NCBI GenBank assembly: GCA_000727475.1
Contig: KL647293.1
Span: 597,216 to 661,215, forward strand
Reading direction: 5' to 3'
Length of the DNA: 64,000 nucleotides
Origin: Sarcocystis neurona
Taxonomy: Eukaryota > Apicomplexa > Conoidasida > Eucoccidiorida > Sarcocystidae
This document shows, piece after piece, positions 39,701-53,200 of this stretch. Every line of letters starts with the position of its first letter. Positions within the stretch are counted from its first letter, which is position 1. The position numbers and the translations under genes were made by a program. The notes under the pieces are model-generated. The model was not told the DNA's origin. It made no database searches and saw only the letters and a list, made by a program, of their open reading frames with translations.

Positions 39701-42700
39701 TGAAGCACTCGTAGGTGGATGCTCAAATGCCCACGGGATTTTCAGACGAGGTGACGCACGTTTCAACACTTGCGTGCCATGTGTTGGCGCACGGCACTGA
39801 CTGATGCGATGACCGCCTTCAGCAATTTGACGCGAGACACATTGTTCTGCACAACGCAGTCAAGGCAACAGCGGCCCGGGGGGCTGCGTCTCCGAATGCC
39901 GGCATACAGTGGATGCATATGGGTTCTCCGTTGGGGAGCCAGCAATGATACCGAGCTGCCTACTGCTACTGAGAAACAGCGTTTGTGGCGAAGAAGCAAG
40001 CGCTACGACGGAGACAGTGTAGAAGACATCTGCAGGACAGAGCAGCACGAAGAATGACTTCGGTTGAGGGCGTACGCAGATAGCGGCGCCGTAGCAAAGG
40101 ACACGACTCTGTTTTTGATCTGAGTGAATACGGCATTAAAACGAGGTCAACATACCACTACGTTGAAGAATGTGATGGTTCCTTTTTCCATTCCTGTCAA
40201 GCATCCACCATGCGTGTGGACATCATTTCAGCTGCGAGATGCGTGTGACCTGCGAACCCGTTGTGACAGCTGTGATTGTAGACATAATTTAGACGCACAG
40301 ATGATACTCAGAGGCCCCGCTGCTGCTGACAGCTCGACACAGAGCATAGGCGAAAGGGAAGCACGCGGAGGTTGAGTAAACTTTCGACTTTCTTACGAAA
40401 GGGAACCCAGACAATCGCGACGAATCTCGTCCACGTACGTATTTGTAATAGGCTGCATTTTACCCGAAACAAAATCCAGCAAACTGGATTGTTGACGTGC
40501 AATATGCTGTCTTCTGCGTCGGAGTGATTAGTGTGTGTCGTGTAATGTATGTGCAGTACATAGTTCTCTGCCCGAAAGTCATTCTTGCCTATTGTAAAAT
40601 GGTCGACAAGCGGGCACGCTGCATAGGGCACCTCTCCTCACGATTGCTTCTGGCAGGCTGTAGCCTCTCCAAATGCTCCGCGGAGAAGGAACATCTTTTC
40701 CATCTTCCTTGTGCTATGGAGGGTCGGGAGGACGATATGGGTGCTCCTTCTGTCTTCTATGATTTCTAAAAATCTCCTTATTCTTCGAGCACGTCATTCA
40801 GCAAAGTCAAACTTCTGTGGCCCACATCACGGGGCATGCTGTCGAGGTAAACATACTCTCGCATGGGCAACGTTCAGCAGGAGACAAAACCGGCAGCGCA
40901 GTCCGTGGTTGCAGACCCTCACGCACAGCAGTAGCAGCAGGCGAGACGCAATCTGGTCAATCCCATATCTGTTAGACTTTCCAATCTCATTGTAATCGTT
41001 TTCCCCTGAAAATTGTTGAACGGTGCAGATGTGGTGTAGATTAAGGGAAAGCCGCGAAGGATTGCTGAGTACGTGCCTTATTCCAAGAGCTCTCAACAGT
41101 GGCGGTTTCCGCTGTGAGCAGATTGTGTACGTACGTGGGACTTTGCGGCCGTCATTTGACTGTCTCAACAAGGAACTGAACTAATCGAGACAGCAGCACG
41201 ACACAGCGCGTGGTCTACCAGACTGGCAGCGTAGTCCTGGTGTCCCCCACGGTGTTGTTTTCGAAGGACGTGTGTGGGACATAATGAGGGGCTAGGCACG
41301 TTTCCAGTCCCTCGTATTCTACACAGACTGTACACATGATGGATCGGTGGTGCTTCTGCACGCTTGCAGACTTGTATTCCTGGTGAAGCAAGACAGCCTC
41401 AGAAGCCGACATTGTATCAGGCAGTGAGAAAGAACGTGCAGTGCACAATTGCCGAACAGGAAGGCGGGGACACTGGAGGAAGAAACGTACTACTCTTTTG
41501 TACCAGGAGGTTTACGTCACCTCTGTTGGTCTGCAAGTGATTGTTTCTGTCGCGTATTACTGTGTCATCCTGGGGTCTCTCCATGATGGAACTGTAATTG
41601 TACTCTTGATTGGTGTTTGTAAGTCACTTCCGTGACTACGAAATCCTCTTTTTTCGGGCTGCGTAAAGCGCATCCTTCCTTTGGAGATATTTTGCAATTG
41701 GTAGCTTCATTCTCACTGTCCCGCTGATAAGGTGCGAATGCAGACACACTGAGTCAACAGTTCTCTCTTGATCTGAGCACTGAAAATGCGCTATTTGTGA
41801 AGTTGTCACGGGAAGCCTGAAGCCGGTTAAGGCCTGGTCACCCCCGAATGTATGCGTGCTTTGTAGCGTAGGGGATCCCCCCCGTGCTACAAGGCGAAGG
41901 AGGGAAACAAGGGCGTACCACGTTTGATGAAGATCCTTGGGCGTGGGTAGTGCCAGATGCACTTCCCAGACAAAGGTCAAGTATTGTCGGCGCCCGCCAG
42001 AGGCCGTGCTGCACCATCCTCGGTGCAGGTGCACACACACAGATGTATACTTGTAAATACATGTGTTCGACTGCGTGTAGTTTATAGAACAACATGATCA
42101 GTGACATAAAATTTACTTCCCTCGCCACCTAGTCAAGCATCGAATACGGCTCTGCAGCACTGCTTGAAACGTATTTCGGGCCGCATAGACATTCCGCCGT
42201 ATATCCGAATTGAAGTTGTCTCAGCAGGATGTGCCGCGTGATGACGAGAGACAGCTAGACATGCGGCGAGGCATCCTATGCTTCGCATTTGCACAACCTG
42301 CTACCTGCCTAAGCGAGCTCTGTATTCCTTAATTTTGAACGCCTAGAGGTATACGCGATCACTCCGTAAACTCAAGAATAACCGAGGAAGGTGCTTTATC
42401 CTTCTCTTACTACATTCACACCTGTACATGTGACGCAGTGCGAGAGGGGGACTGGAAGCAGAGGACGTGTGATTTTTTTCTGTGAAGCTTCCCTGCTCCC
42501 GAAAATTGCTTTTCGGCGCAAACAAGGTGAAGCTGGACGGAATGAGTTGAAGAGGGCCCAGTCAGTTGATCCAGACATTCTTCCGTACCTCTCCTCGCAC
42601 AAGCATGGAAAATCTAGAAAAAAACCTTCTTGGAACAGCGCTATTCAATGTAGCAACCCACGAAACTAAACGGTCAGAACTGCCAAATTTACACTGCAGC

Positions 42701-43700
42701 AAATGGTACATACTCTTCTGCAGCCATTTTCCTCTGTCGAACCTTCCACGTCCAACGCGCTTTGCGTTGCAGCTCCATCAAACACGCATTCACGTGAAGC
42801 GCCTCTCGTATGAGCAAGTTTGCGAGTAACGGAGTTGTTCGAATCTTTCTCATGTGTTTTCATCGCTGCTTTGGAAAAGGGAGCGGCTTCACGTGTTGAT
42901 GCTTGACGATATGAAGGTCGCGCGATAGACGGCGGCACAGGGTACACGCGTACGCTCGTTGAATTGGCTGGGAGCCATATGAGTCCTCTGCGTAGGAGAT
43001 GTAGCCTCGTGAGACTTGTATGAAGCCTGAAACAGACTGCAGTAACAAAGGGGAAATGTGGGAGCTTCTATTTCTCTAGAGACAGGCAGAGTTATAAGTG
43101 CGTGCAGATGCCCCTGCAAAAGTATTTGCCATCTTCCATCGGCATTGCTTCAACAAGATCTCATGTATTGAAGACACTGCGCGTCATACACTGCTTGGGC
43201 TCACTAATATTTGGCTGTGACGCCCCGTTGAGCAAATGTAGAGAATGAACATGATTTCGTGAGGCAGTAAGGCTCTCGTCTCCGTTCGATGCAAACATTT
43301 GGATCTGTCTTCTCGTACTCGTCACTGGCGTCTGTCTCGTTTCCAGTCTGACGCAAGTATGCTTAGATTCGAAATCCAGTCCGACTTTCGCTAATGTCCG
43401 GAACAGACATTCTACAGTTGAGGTGCTGCAACACGTGCTATGCGCAGAGTGTACTGTCCATCTAACCCTGAAGCAAGAACGTGCAGCCTTTAACTTGCAA
43501 CTTTTTTACACGAGAAATGTCGGGGAACAACGCAGGGACATTTTTCTCTTTTGATCGGGGACCCAAGCGGGAGTCTCCTTTTTCAACTTGAAGTGTACCT
43601 CCACTATTACCTATAGGCAGGGACACTTTCGCACGGGGCGGTAGGCTGGATCTTGGACCAACTTTAATTTTTCGTCAGACGCGGGTACTATCCAGGACAC
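36701..43700. other. Repeat-poor intergenic block, part 2: no gene, scattered integrase-like fragments
   Basis: Seven kilobases of balanced-looking sequence with no long frame except a 240-codon minus ORF (38,891-38,169) that has no recognisable domain. Short peptides recall Ty3/gypsy integrase: AQFWWP near 38,315 on + and LRALGIRHVLS near 41,090 on minus. Frames break within tens of codons, so any element here is long dead. Confidence 0.45.
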
Positions 43701-46700
43701 ACATGGCGCCCAGAACATGCGGGGACACGGATATGAGGAGGCGGCAGCAGGGCAGTGGCACTACCGCCAGCAGCATAGGATTTTATGGCGGAGTGGAGAG
43801 ACAAGGTGTACAGCACGGAGGCGTGACCTGGTGGATTGAAGAAACGTTTCGGTATTGGTGCGTCGAGAGCTCAGTTTGGCTGCCACATTGTGACCCCTGC
43901 TACCCGTTAACCAGGTAGCTAGATCTTTCAGGTCATTTGAGGCTGCCGTCGCCACGCATCGCCGTGTAATTAAAGTGTGCACATCCTGACACTGACGTGC
44001 CTTCGGAGTACCAGTAGGCCGAAATTCGTACGTATTCACCGATATGCAGTTTGTCATTTGCTTCGTGCTTATTCTTTCTTTCCTCTAGAAAGCGTCTTCT
44101 ACGAAAGATGCTTTCTAGAGTGATTGAAGCGCTCGCGGCCTTCCACGTAATCCCAGTGGTGAGATGTATCTGCCCTCCAGGAGAGGAGTCGGCCTTCTTC
44201 CTCCACTGGAATTTCAAAGGCGAGAGAGTTTGTTGATTTAGGAACCACTCTGAGACTGAAGAAAAAGCGCACTATTCGGCCTCCACCATGCTGCTTCCTT
44301 ATTTCCAGGCAACTACGCGTGCGCTGCTTGCCTGAGCTTGCACGCGAATACTGTAGCCCCCGCGTGTGACCTCTACGCTTGCACCAAGGGCGTGCAGAAA
44401 TTGCCTCACGGCCCATCACTGCTATTTAGGACCATTATTGCCGGAATGATGTTGTGAATAGAGGAGAAAATATCTGTCTTTGACGCCGTAGCAACTGCAT
44501 TGCGACACACGCATAACCATAGAAAAAGTCTAAGGCCCACATCAACCGTTGCGGTAGAAGAAACTGTGAGCCACCCAGTCGCCCAAGGAGACGTCGTAAA
44601 ATGGTGCTGTGGAAAGGTAAGCAGTTGGTGCATCGCGTGCAATGTCGGAGCTACTTTACAACGCAGTTGACGTCCTTCTGAAGAAACAGTTACGCGCAAC
44701 ACAAACCAGGGGAAAAACAGCGAAGGTTTCCACGGAAGGCCAGCAAGAGAGACTGGTGCCCTGCACGCGAACTATCTCGTGATTGCACTGTGCACCTCAA
44801 GAAGTCACTTCCACCTTTTCAAGCAAGCAGTGCCGCCCAGGTAAGGTCGCTATTTGTCAGATTGTTTGACTCAAGGAAGAAATGCTATCAAGCGCAATGC
44901 CTATGAAGTCGAGTAACATGGACGCCGCCCTCTGGACCGGTTTTTTACCGGTCGTTAATAGAGCCCATGATCCGGTTGTAGGCTTAGTAGTTCGTGGAGG
45001 GGAGTAAAGCTACCTGTTTGCCTTTTGGAGAGGACAAAATTATCAAGCAAACTCCAATACAGACAAATTTCAATATTTGGGGAATGGAACCACGGTAAGC
45101 GGCAGAATACCTCTGTAAAGCCGACAGATGCTCGTGACTGCTCTTCGTTCCGCTTCAACATCTAGAGACACACAAAGTCGACCATAAAACACGCATGACA
45201 ATTTTGCGGCGGGCGTTTTTTTTCTGGGCACTCGGTGGCTGAGGGTCGGTACAGCCCAGGGCTCTTCCACCAACAGGTAATCACCGAGCTGCACCGCCTC
45301 CTCATCTTGCCCAGGGAATCATTCGAAGCACCACAGTGTACACGCATCTTCCAGAGTGCTTACATAAGCACGGGCACATCTGCACCTTATTTGTAGATGT
45401 TTATTGTGTGTGCGACATAATAGTCGTCTGTAGACGCAGGCATGGACTGCGGGCGGCGTTGACGCAGTTCGGCAAACCGTCGACTTCAGTATATTCTGCG
45501 CGAATCAGAACTTTCTGATCTTCGTCTGACCTCTTAAAGCATCGTGACTCGAACCTGTGGTGATTCATACGTAGCGAATAACTAGTTGCTGGACCATATA
45601 TGGGAACATATGTGATCATCAATGTACGCGTATTGAGCCGTACCCGCGAGTTCTCACTGGCCATACGACATAGTAGCGAATACCGTGTCATATATCTTGG
45701 CTCATGTGTATATATCTACGTTTGACTCCGAAGTAAGTCCGAAACTTATATCCCGTGTTCAAAATGTACTTACGTCGCACCTGTTTGCCGGTGACACAGT
45801 TCGACCTAGTACCCGGAAGTCTCACACCGCGTTTTAGTGTGCTGCCATCTGTCGTCTCACTCCCGCATGCAAGAAGCAGTTTTGCCTTTTCCTGTTTTGG
45901 TGTCCGTCTTCCGAACGTGTCTTCCCTCCCGATGACCTTCCCTGCTCTTGCCATCAATATTTCCCCCTGCTTCCTTGTACTGGCCTTCGGTGAAGGGAGG
46001 TGGGACTTACTGCGGCCGAGATCTTCGTGTAAGTGCTACTAGCGATCGTGCATGCGGTTGGTTATTTGTCTGCTCACTTCCTTCCGTCCGCCGTACTTTT
46101 TGCCGTCCACTGCTGCTCTCCCCCACTTCTAGTCACCAGATATTTACTAAAAGCACCTTCGTCATGACGCATGTGCCGTTCCCATGGCGTTCGGTTCCTT
46201 ACTCCCGTGTCGATTTCTTGCATCCTTACTCCGTGTGCGAGTCTTTTGGAGTGTCAAGACATTGCGTGCCGACGCCTGTGAGTGTCTCCCGCCCCCGGAA
46301 GAGGTAACACATGCTACTTAGGAATTTTCCTTTGCATCATTTTCTTCTGAACACTGCACCTTTCAGTCTTCTAACGTCTGCCCGCTAGTCCCCCTCCTCC
46401 TGTGTTCCATAACTCAGACAGCGCCCCGGCATCGAGTGTCGGATTCTTTGGCGACGGTTTAGAATTTGTGCGTTGTGGACACGCCTTTTCACAAAAATTC
46501 ACTAACAATTGCGTGCACCTTTACTTTCATCCGTACACCTTCACACGTTTCTCCCGACAGAACGGTCTTTTCTCCTTCGAACCACGCTATAGCACACCTT
46601 CCTCTTCTTTGCCTCCACGCCAGGCTTTCCTCTAGTACATTCCTCACGTTATTCTCCCCAACGTCCCTCTTTCTCCCCATTCACTTCTGCTTGGCTGCTG

Positions 46701-48173
46701 TGGCTTGTGACCACCACACCCGCGGTGTCTCTGCGGCAGCCCCTTTCTTGCCGGTCCTTCTCTTGTCCTCTACCCCAAATCTCGCCGTGGTCCTTCCTTT
46801 GCTTGTTTCTCTGCCCCCTGTCAACATGTCTACCGTTCCTCGTAGTCGTCCTCTTCCTTTCTTATCGGTGGCGGTCCTCGTCTGACTCCACGTGTCACGC
46901 CCGTTCGCACTGGCACCTCCTCTCAACCACTTCCGAAGCAGTCCACCGTCGCTTTCTGCCGTAACCGTTTTTTTCCTTTCCCTTCTTCTTCAGTCTAAAT
47001 AGCATCGTCGTGTCCTCGGAAACTTCGAAATGTGTTGCAGCCCTGGGTGTGTGTGTCGCCCCTCTCCCAGACTATTCGTAAGGCCCTCGCTGAAACGAAA
47101 CAACGGCTGGGAACACTATCTGCGTCTCTACAGCGTGAGCTACTACACAGCCTGTGTCAACCAGTCGTGACTGACTGAAGACGTCTACATGCGTCTCTGT
47201 TGCACATCAGTGAAGCATAAGTAAGCAACGACGGATTTAGTAAACCTAACTGTAAATCAGAAGAAGACGTGCCTTACCTGTACGCAGTGGTGTATACAGT
47301 TCTTCTTACTGCGCAGTCACTTCCCGCCGGGACCTCGGCTAGCGACGGTGTCTGTAGTGGTACCCGGTTTCTAACCGGTACTGCCAAGCGTCCCGTGGCA
47401 GCAGAAGAGCAACAGCCACAGGGAAAAGGTAGCAGACGATAGAGAGGAGCACAGAGATCAACATATTTTTCTGCTACTTGGCGACGAGCTGTTCATGTGT
47501 GTAGGTAAGTGTGTCTCTTCAACTTGTCGTGTGTTGATTTGATGCGGTGCCTGTGAAGATAGAGCCAGCCGTAGAGAGTGTGAGCGATGCCTGGATAGAG
47601 AAATTTGTCGCCCGTACGTGTAGATTGCTCTGTAGACGACTGCGCAAGGATATTCTCCTCTGCTCGGTACCAGGGCCGCCAGTCCCGCGCTTGTGTAAGA
47701 CATATGCACGAGCTGTTGTTGTTTAGGCTCCCACACAGATCTCGACAAGAAGAGAGAAAATCTCGCAGAAAATTGGGCAAGGACCCATCTACAAAGCATG
47801 GATGGCTGAAAGAGAGGCGCTGCGCACGCAGAACCATACGGGGTGTCACTTTTATAGGAAGAGTGCGTCTATAGAAGACGTGTAGGCTGTGCTGCTGCCT
47901 TATCTTCGGTTGTTGTTGTGTAAACCAGCGTTTTCCCCCGAGAAGTAGCTGTCTTCTGCTGTGCTTCTTTGTCCCATACGGCACCAGAACGTCTGCGGTG
48001 GAGGTGCGTCTACTCCTGCGCCACGTCCAGCCCGAGGGGGGGCGCGTGGACGAAAATGCGACGAAGTTGATGTGACTACAAAGCGCTACTCGTATTCTTC
48101 GAGGGAACCGGATCTGTAGACTCCTAAAAGAGGATGGTGTACGTACACCTGCGTCATATAGCGGGCCTTCACA
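43701..48173. other. Repeat-poor intergenic block, part 3: purine-skewed minus strand, no gene
   Basis: A minus-strand stretch at 44,217-43,933 reads KNKHEANDKLHIGEYVRIS, similar in layout to the end of retroelement integrases. From 45,830 to 47,000 the + strand is strongly T/C-rich, so minus frames are Lys/Arg/Glu/Gly-rich but broken. From 47,000 to 48,173 there is nothing clear; this stretch should contain the promoter and 5' UTR of the next gene, but no TATA box or initiator could be supported. Confidence 0.4.
44935..44953. repeat. Perfect inverted repeat GACCGGT-(T)5-ACCGGTC
   Basis: Seven-base arms around a five-T loop. A related imperfect palindrome, GTACCCGGT-TTCTA-ACCGGTAC, lies at 47,360-47,381. 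No function can be assigned. Confidence 0.6.
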
Positions 48174-50251
48174 ATGTTTGTAGAGCGTCTGCTTCACGTC
48201 CACCATGGCGGTCTGCCTATTGCAGCGATCGATTTTCAGCCGCATGCAGCCCCATGGCCCGTCGAGCGTCTCGCAACCGCAGCAGCTAACAGCGTAAAGA
48301 TATGGGTGCTCCATTCTCACTCTCCTTCCCGCGTCGCAGCCCTCAGTGTGTCTCCGTCTCCCCTCCTTACGAGCACCGGCAACAGCAGCAGCAGCAGGGA
48401 CACCGTCTCCTCCGATCGCCGTGCGCTTGTCGCCGCCGGAGACGGCGTCTTCCACAACAGCAGCGGCACCCCCAGCAACAGCAACAGCAGCAGCACGAGT
48501 GGTCGCAGTCTTAGTAGCTGTCGCAGTAGCAGCCAGAATCCTGGCGCAGACAGCAGCAGCACTGGCTCACCGCTTCTTGCTTCTTCTGCATCCACTGCTG
48601 TGTCTCGTCTCCCAGGAGATGCCTCGCCGTCTCGAGCTCATCAGTATTCAACCACGAAGCCCTGCTACAAATCACCGTTTATCGCCGGTACGTCTCCTTC
48701 TTCTTATTCTGGAGTTTCGTTCGAAGACGCAGTAGTGAAAGAGGAAGAAGAAGAAGCGGCAGAAACCACAGCAGCAGCAGCAGCTCGACAATCTGCGGAG
48801 CTGAAGCCTCGTAGACCTGCCGCAGCGCAAATATCCGCACACAACTGCAGCAAACACGAGAGAGTGCTTGCTGCGGAGTGTCCTGCTGATGCTGCTGCTG
48901 CGTCGCTTGGTGACGACCCTTCCCTTTCTCCCACTTCCACTATCTCGTCCCGTGCTGCTGCAGCAGCGGCGGGCGCCGCTTCTGTGCCCTCAGCAGCAGA
49001 TGGAGAGTCAACAGGGGAAATGACTGCTGCTTCTGCTGCTTGTGGTGGCTTTCGTCCCTCGCCTTCTGCAGCAGCACCACGGGGAGGAGCAGCTGCGCCA
49101 GGCTTCTCTTCCACTGCTGCGGGTGCTGCGGCCGTCGCCGGCGCTGCTGCCAGTGCCACTGCCTTCGCACTTGCATGCCCGCAGAAGCGGCGTCGGCAGC
49201 AGCAGGAGCAGCAACCTCCTGGACTGGCCAGGCATCCTCTTACTCTGGCATGTTGTGTGTGGACAGCAGCGGAGCACCAGACAGAAGTAGCAGCACTGCG
49301 GTGGTCTCCCGGCGGCCACTTGCTGGCTAGCTGCGACACGAGTGGCCACCTTCTGGTGTACGCGTTGCACTGCACGGCAGGAGGTCTCTCTGGCTCGCTT
49401 TCTTCCCGAACAAAAGGAGGCAGCAGCCCGAGCACCGGCCCCCGCAGCTGCAGCAACAAGAAGAACAGCAGCAGCAGCAGAAGCAGTGGCCGGGCTGCAC
49501 AGGGGTCACGCGGGTCAGACGGAACATTTGTTAGTGCTGCGGCCCACCGACGCGGTGCTCGAGCCTTGCAGCAGCAGCAGAGGTTGACTGGAGGAGCAGG
49601 AGGCGGAAGCGGAGTGGCGCCGGCGCGTAGACGCAAGCGGAAGGCAGGAGCAGTAGCAGCAGATGACGAAGATGAGGAGGCCGGAGCAGCAGCAGGCGCA
49701 GCAGCAGCGACCGAAAGAAGAGGAGGGAAACGACCGGGGGTGCAGGCGTCGGAGAAAAAGCGCGTGGGGCTCCTGCCGCAAGGCAAAGGACCGCCGGCGA
49801 AGCGTCCGCATGTGCGACTGGCCGGTGGTGCTGCAGCAACGACAGCAGCAGCAGCAGGCGACGCGGTAGAAAGCAAGCAGCAGCACGTGCAGCAGTTTCA
49901 GAAGAAGAAGCGGAAGAAGACTCTGCAGACAGTCGGGACGATGAAAAGTTCCTCTCTGTCGTTGTCCAATTCTCCGTCGTCCTTCGCATGCTGCTTCTGT
50001 CCGAGTCTCTTCTCTCCCCCCCCCCTCTCGCCTGCTCTGCAGCAACAGCAGCAGCGACACCCACCGGCCGGCGCGGGGCCACAGTGGCCCCCTGCGACGG
50101 CCGCAGCCAGCTGCGCCGAGGTCGGCAGTATCTACCGCGAGAAGTGGAGGCAGGTCTGCGGGTGCGTCTGCGGCGTCGTCGTCGGGCACGTTTTCGATCT
50201 CTGCTGGTGTACAGACAGCAGAACAATCGTCCTCGCCGGGAGCTACGCCAA
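48174..50251 (+). CDS. CAF-1 p60-like gene, exon 1: blades 1-3 and two long inserts
   Basis: 692 codons plus two bases. Blade 1 is at residues ~10-45. A Ser/Asn/Ala-rich insert (~46-360) contains a short acidic run near residue 190. Blade 2 is at ~361-405. A second insert (~406-650) is basic, with KKNSSSSRSSG, RRKRKAG and KKKRKK patches that may act as nuclear localisation signals. Blade 3 starts at ~651. The exon ends GSYAK, split in phase 2 by a strong GTAAGG donor at 50,252. Without splicing the frame stops at TAA 50,253. Confidence 0.75.
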
Positions 50252-53200
50252 GTAAGGATACGGGGCCGCATCCCGTTCCTTCGACTTCCACCGCACACCT
50301 ATATATTTATTTACCCGCGCTTCTCTATGGAAGGTACACAAGCCCGCCACGGCAGCCAGTGGACCTCATCCATATATATACGTACGTGCATGCGTTCACT
50401 CTACCGTCGTCTATATACATATGTGTATGTACAAACCTACGTCCACAGACCTATCCATGCATACATCTCTGTGTGAACTTGTGTACACCTTCGTACTGTC
50501 CATACATATGTGTATAGGGAGAAGAAGAGAGAGGCATGTGTAAACGTGAATATTTACCTACCTGCGTATACACCGGCGCCAAAGGGCGGTGTGCAAGACG
50601 TGTTTCTGGGGCGCTACAAGAGGCGAAGGTACCCTCCCCGGCTCTAGCAGAAGTGCCACATCGCTCCTGCTGGGATTTTATATCTGTCGCAACGTCGCTC
50701 CCTGCGTGAACAGAGAGAGTGAGTTCTTTCGCAGGACTTCTGCGGCAGCAGCACAGGCCGTGCATCTCCCCTGCGGCGACGAGAAGTGGCTCTTCAACTT
50801 CTCGTGACTCTCCACTTCCTCGCGGCCCTGCCGCTTCTCGTGGCTCTGCTGCTGCTCGCAACTCGGCCATTTCTCGTGGCTGTACGGCGGCTTCACCATT
50901 TCTCACGGCTCTGCCATACCTCTTCTCACGGAAGTTGCTTGCTGCTGCGGCATGCACCTCTGCGTGAGTCTCTGCCTCGTCCTTGTGGAAGCCCATGCCG
51001 AGAGCTGTGGGGCCACTTTGCTGTTTTCGTCTAGAGGCACGCGTTTCTTCCTCGACCCCGCGGTTTCTCCGCGGCTGCCGTCCCTCGAGGAGAAGCGGCC
51101 TGGTGGCTCTGTTGTGCTGCAGGCTACTGGTGCCGAAGATGCACGTAGCTGAAGCTTGCTCAGATGTACGCAAACCAAGAGGGCTGTGTCCTCGTAGAAC
51201 TGCGACAACTAAATATAGGGCAAGCACCTGCAGAGGCTCGGGGTCCCCCTCTTCGGGACGCATGCACAGCAGCAACCCGGAAGCCGGTGTCTGTTTCGTC
51301 AGTTGCTACTACTGCTGCTGCTACTGCTGCTGCTGCTACTGCTGCTGCTGCTTCTGCTGGTACTGCTGCTGCTGCTACTGCTGCTACTGCTACTGCTGGT
51401 GCTACTGGTGCTGCTACTGCTGCTGCAGCTACTGCTACTGCTGGTGCTACTGGTGCTGTGGTTCCCAGCTGCTGCTGCCCTTGCCCTTTTTGGCCGCCTG
51501 TTTCTTCGTGAGACGGCGAGGCATTCGTGACGCTGCCTCAGAGCCAGATCTTTGCCTGGGCTTCGCTTCTTCTCCTTTTCCTGCATCACCGCGTCTCTGT
51601 CTCCGTCCACACCAGTCTTTTCTCTCGCTTACAAACGCAGCAGAAGCAGCAGCACCTGGTGCTCCTTCCAACAATTGTTGGGGAGGAATTTCGCCATTGC
51701 CTACGTTTCCGAGAGAAACCTCTTCAACATCTCCCAAAAGAAGTGTCTTCTGTACTTTGTGAGAGAAATGTCGCCAGCAACGTGAACATTTTTTGCACGA
51801 AGCAGACGCCTCGTCGCGCGTGTGTGTCTCGACGCTGCTGCACCGTCACGAGACGCAGAAAAATCATCCTCCGCAGTGCAGCAGCAACTCCAACTGCAGC
51901 AGCAGCAAGCAAACAGCAAGACGCCGTCTTCCTCCTGTGGTGCTTCCTGCTTCTGCTGCCAGAAATATACAGGAGAGTGACAGTACCTAATACGAGGAAC
52001 TTGTCAAAACGAGACGCATGCGTACGTCTGTGTGTGTCTGTGTGTATATGGCCCCTCTTTTTCTCTCGAGATGACGTATGCATGTGTCTACATGTATGCA
52101 TGTATGTGTGTTGCTGCTGTTTCTTGAGAGGGGTGCGCCAACCGTCTGTGCTGGGCAGGGGGATTCAGGCGCAGCCGTCTAGAGAGGTCTCTGCATATAC
52201 AGAAGTGGACGCACGTATATTCACCGGGACATGTGTAAATTGATATCAAACGCGAACATTCACAAATATATGCGCACACGTGTATGGTGGATACCAGCTG
52301 GTGTACGTACACCTCAACTCCTTGCAAGTTCTTGTGTCTTTTTATTATCTCTGGATCTCGTGCACACGTCTGTGTATGTCTGTTTTGACTCGCAAAAACT
52401 TCCCTCTGTCTCTCTTGGCCACTTAGACATTTGTGTGATGCCCCCCACCCCTGGAGCACACACATATCTGTGTAGAAAAAGAGAGAGACGAGCGCATGTA
52501 CTCGGGAGCAGCGCACACCTCAACTTTCTTCCCTCTGTGTCTCCCTGTCTCCGTGTCTCCGGTTTCCGGGCCCGGTGTGTACATGTGTGATTAGTAGTAG
52601 GAAGTGCCTGTACGTCTGCAGGTTCACTTTTTGTGTTCTACTGCATCGATGGGCGGCAAGTCCCCACGAAAGATACACACGCACATATATCCTGCGCATG
52701 CATCCGCGCCAGGGGAGAGAGAGATGTGGTGGCTTGGAGTGCCGCAGGTTGTGTCTGGTGGACGTCGCGACCGAAGAAATTTCTGCCGTCGTCGCGCTCC
52801 CCGCCGGCGAAGGCGGAATTATCAAGTGCCTCGCCTGGGACTCCGCTGCCCTCTTCTTGGCGGCCCAGGTATTCGACTGCTCGTCTCCCTTTTCCGTCCC
52901 TTTCTCGCCTTCGTCTCATCCGCAGCCTTCGACTTCCCTCGTCCGCTCTTCTCTTCTTCGAAGTTCTCCTCTTCCTCGGAACTCGCGTCTTCGTGCTGCT
53001 CGTCTGTCGCCCTCTCTTTTCGTCCCATTCTTTCGCCCTTCATCTCTTTTTTCACTTTTTCATCTCTTCTCCCTTCTTCTCTTCTGTCTTGTCCTTCTCT
53101 TCTTCTCTTCCTTTCCCACCGTCTCCATCTTCTCTCCTCTTTCGCTTCTTCGGTTTTCGTCCTTTCCTCTTCTGTCCTTCGTTGGTGTGTCTTCTCCTTC

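Noticed and set aside
45348..45520. FVDVYCVCDIIV as a reverse transcriptase YxDD-like motif
   Set aside because: It lacks the paired Asp-Asp, and the flanking frame does not continue as reverse transcriptase in any phase I tried.
51303..51610. Poly-Ser minus ORF and poly-Leu plus ORF
   Set aside because: Both are readings of a CTGCTA/CTG repeat in intron 1 of the p60-like gene.
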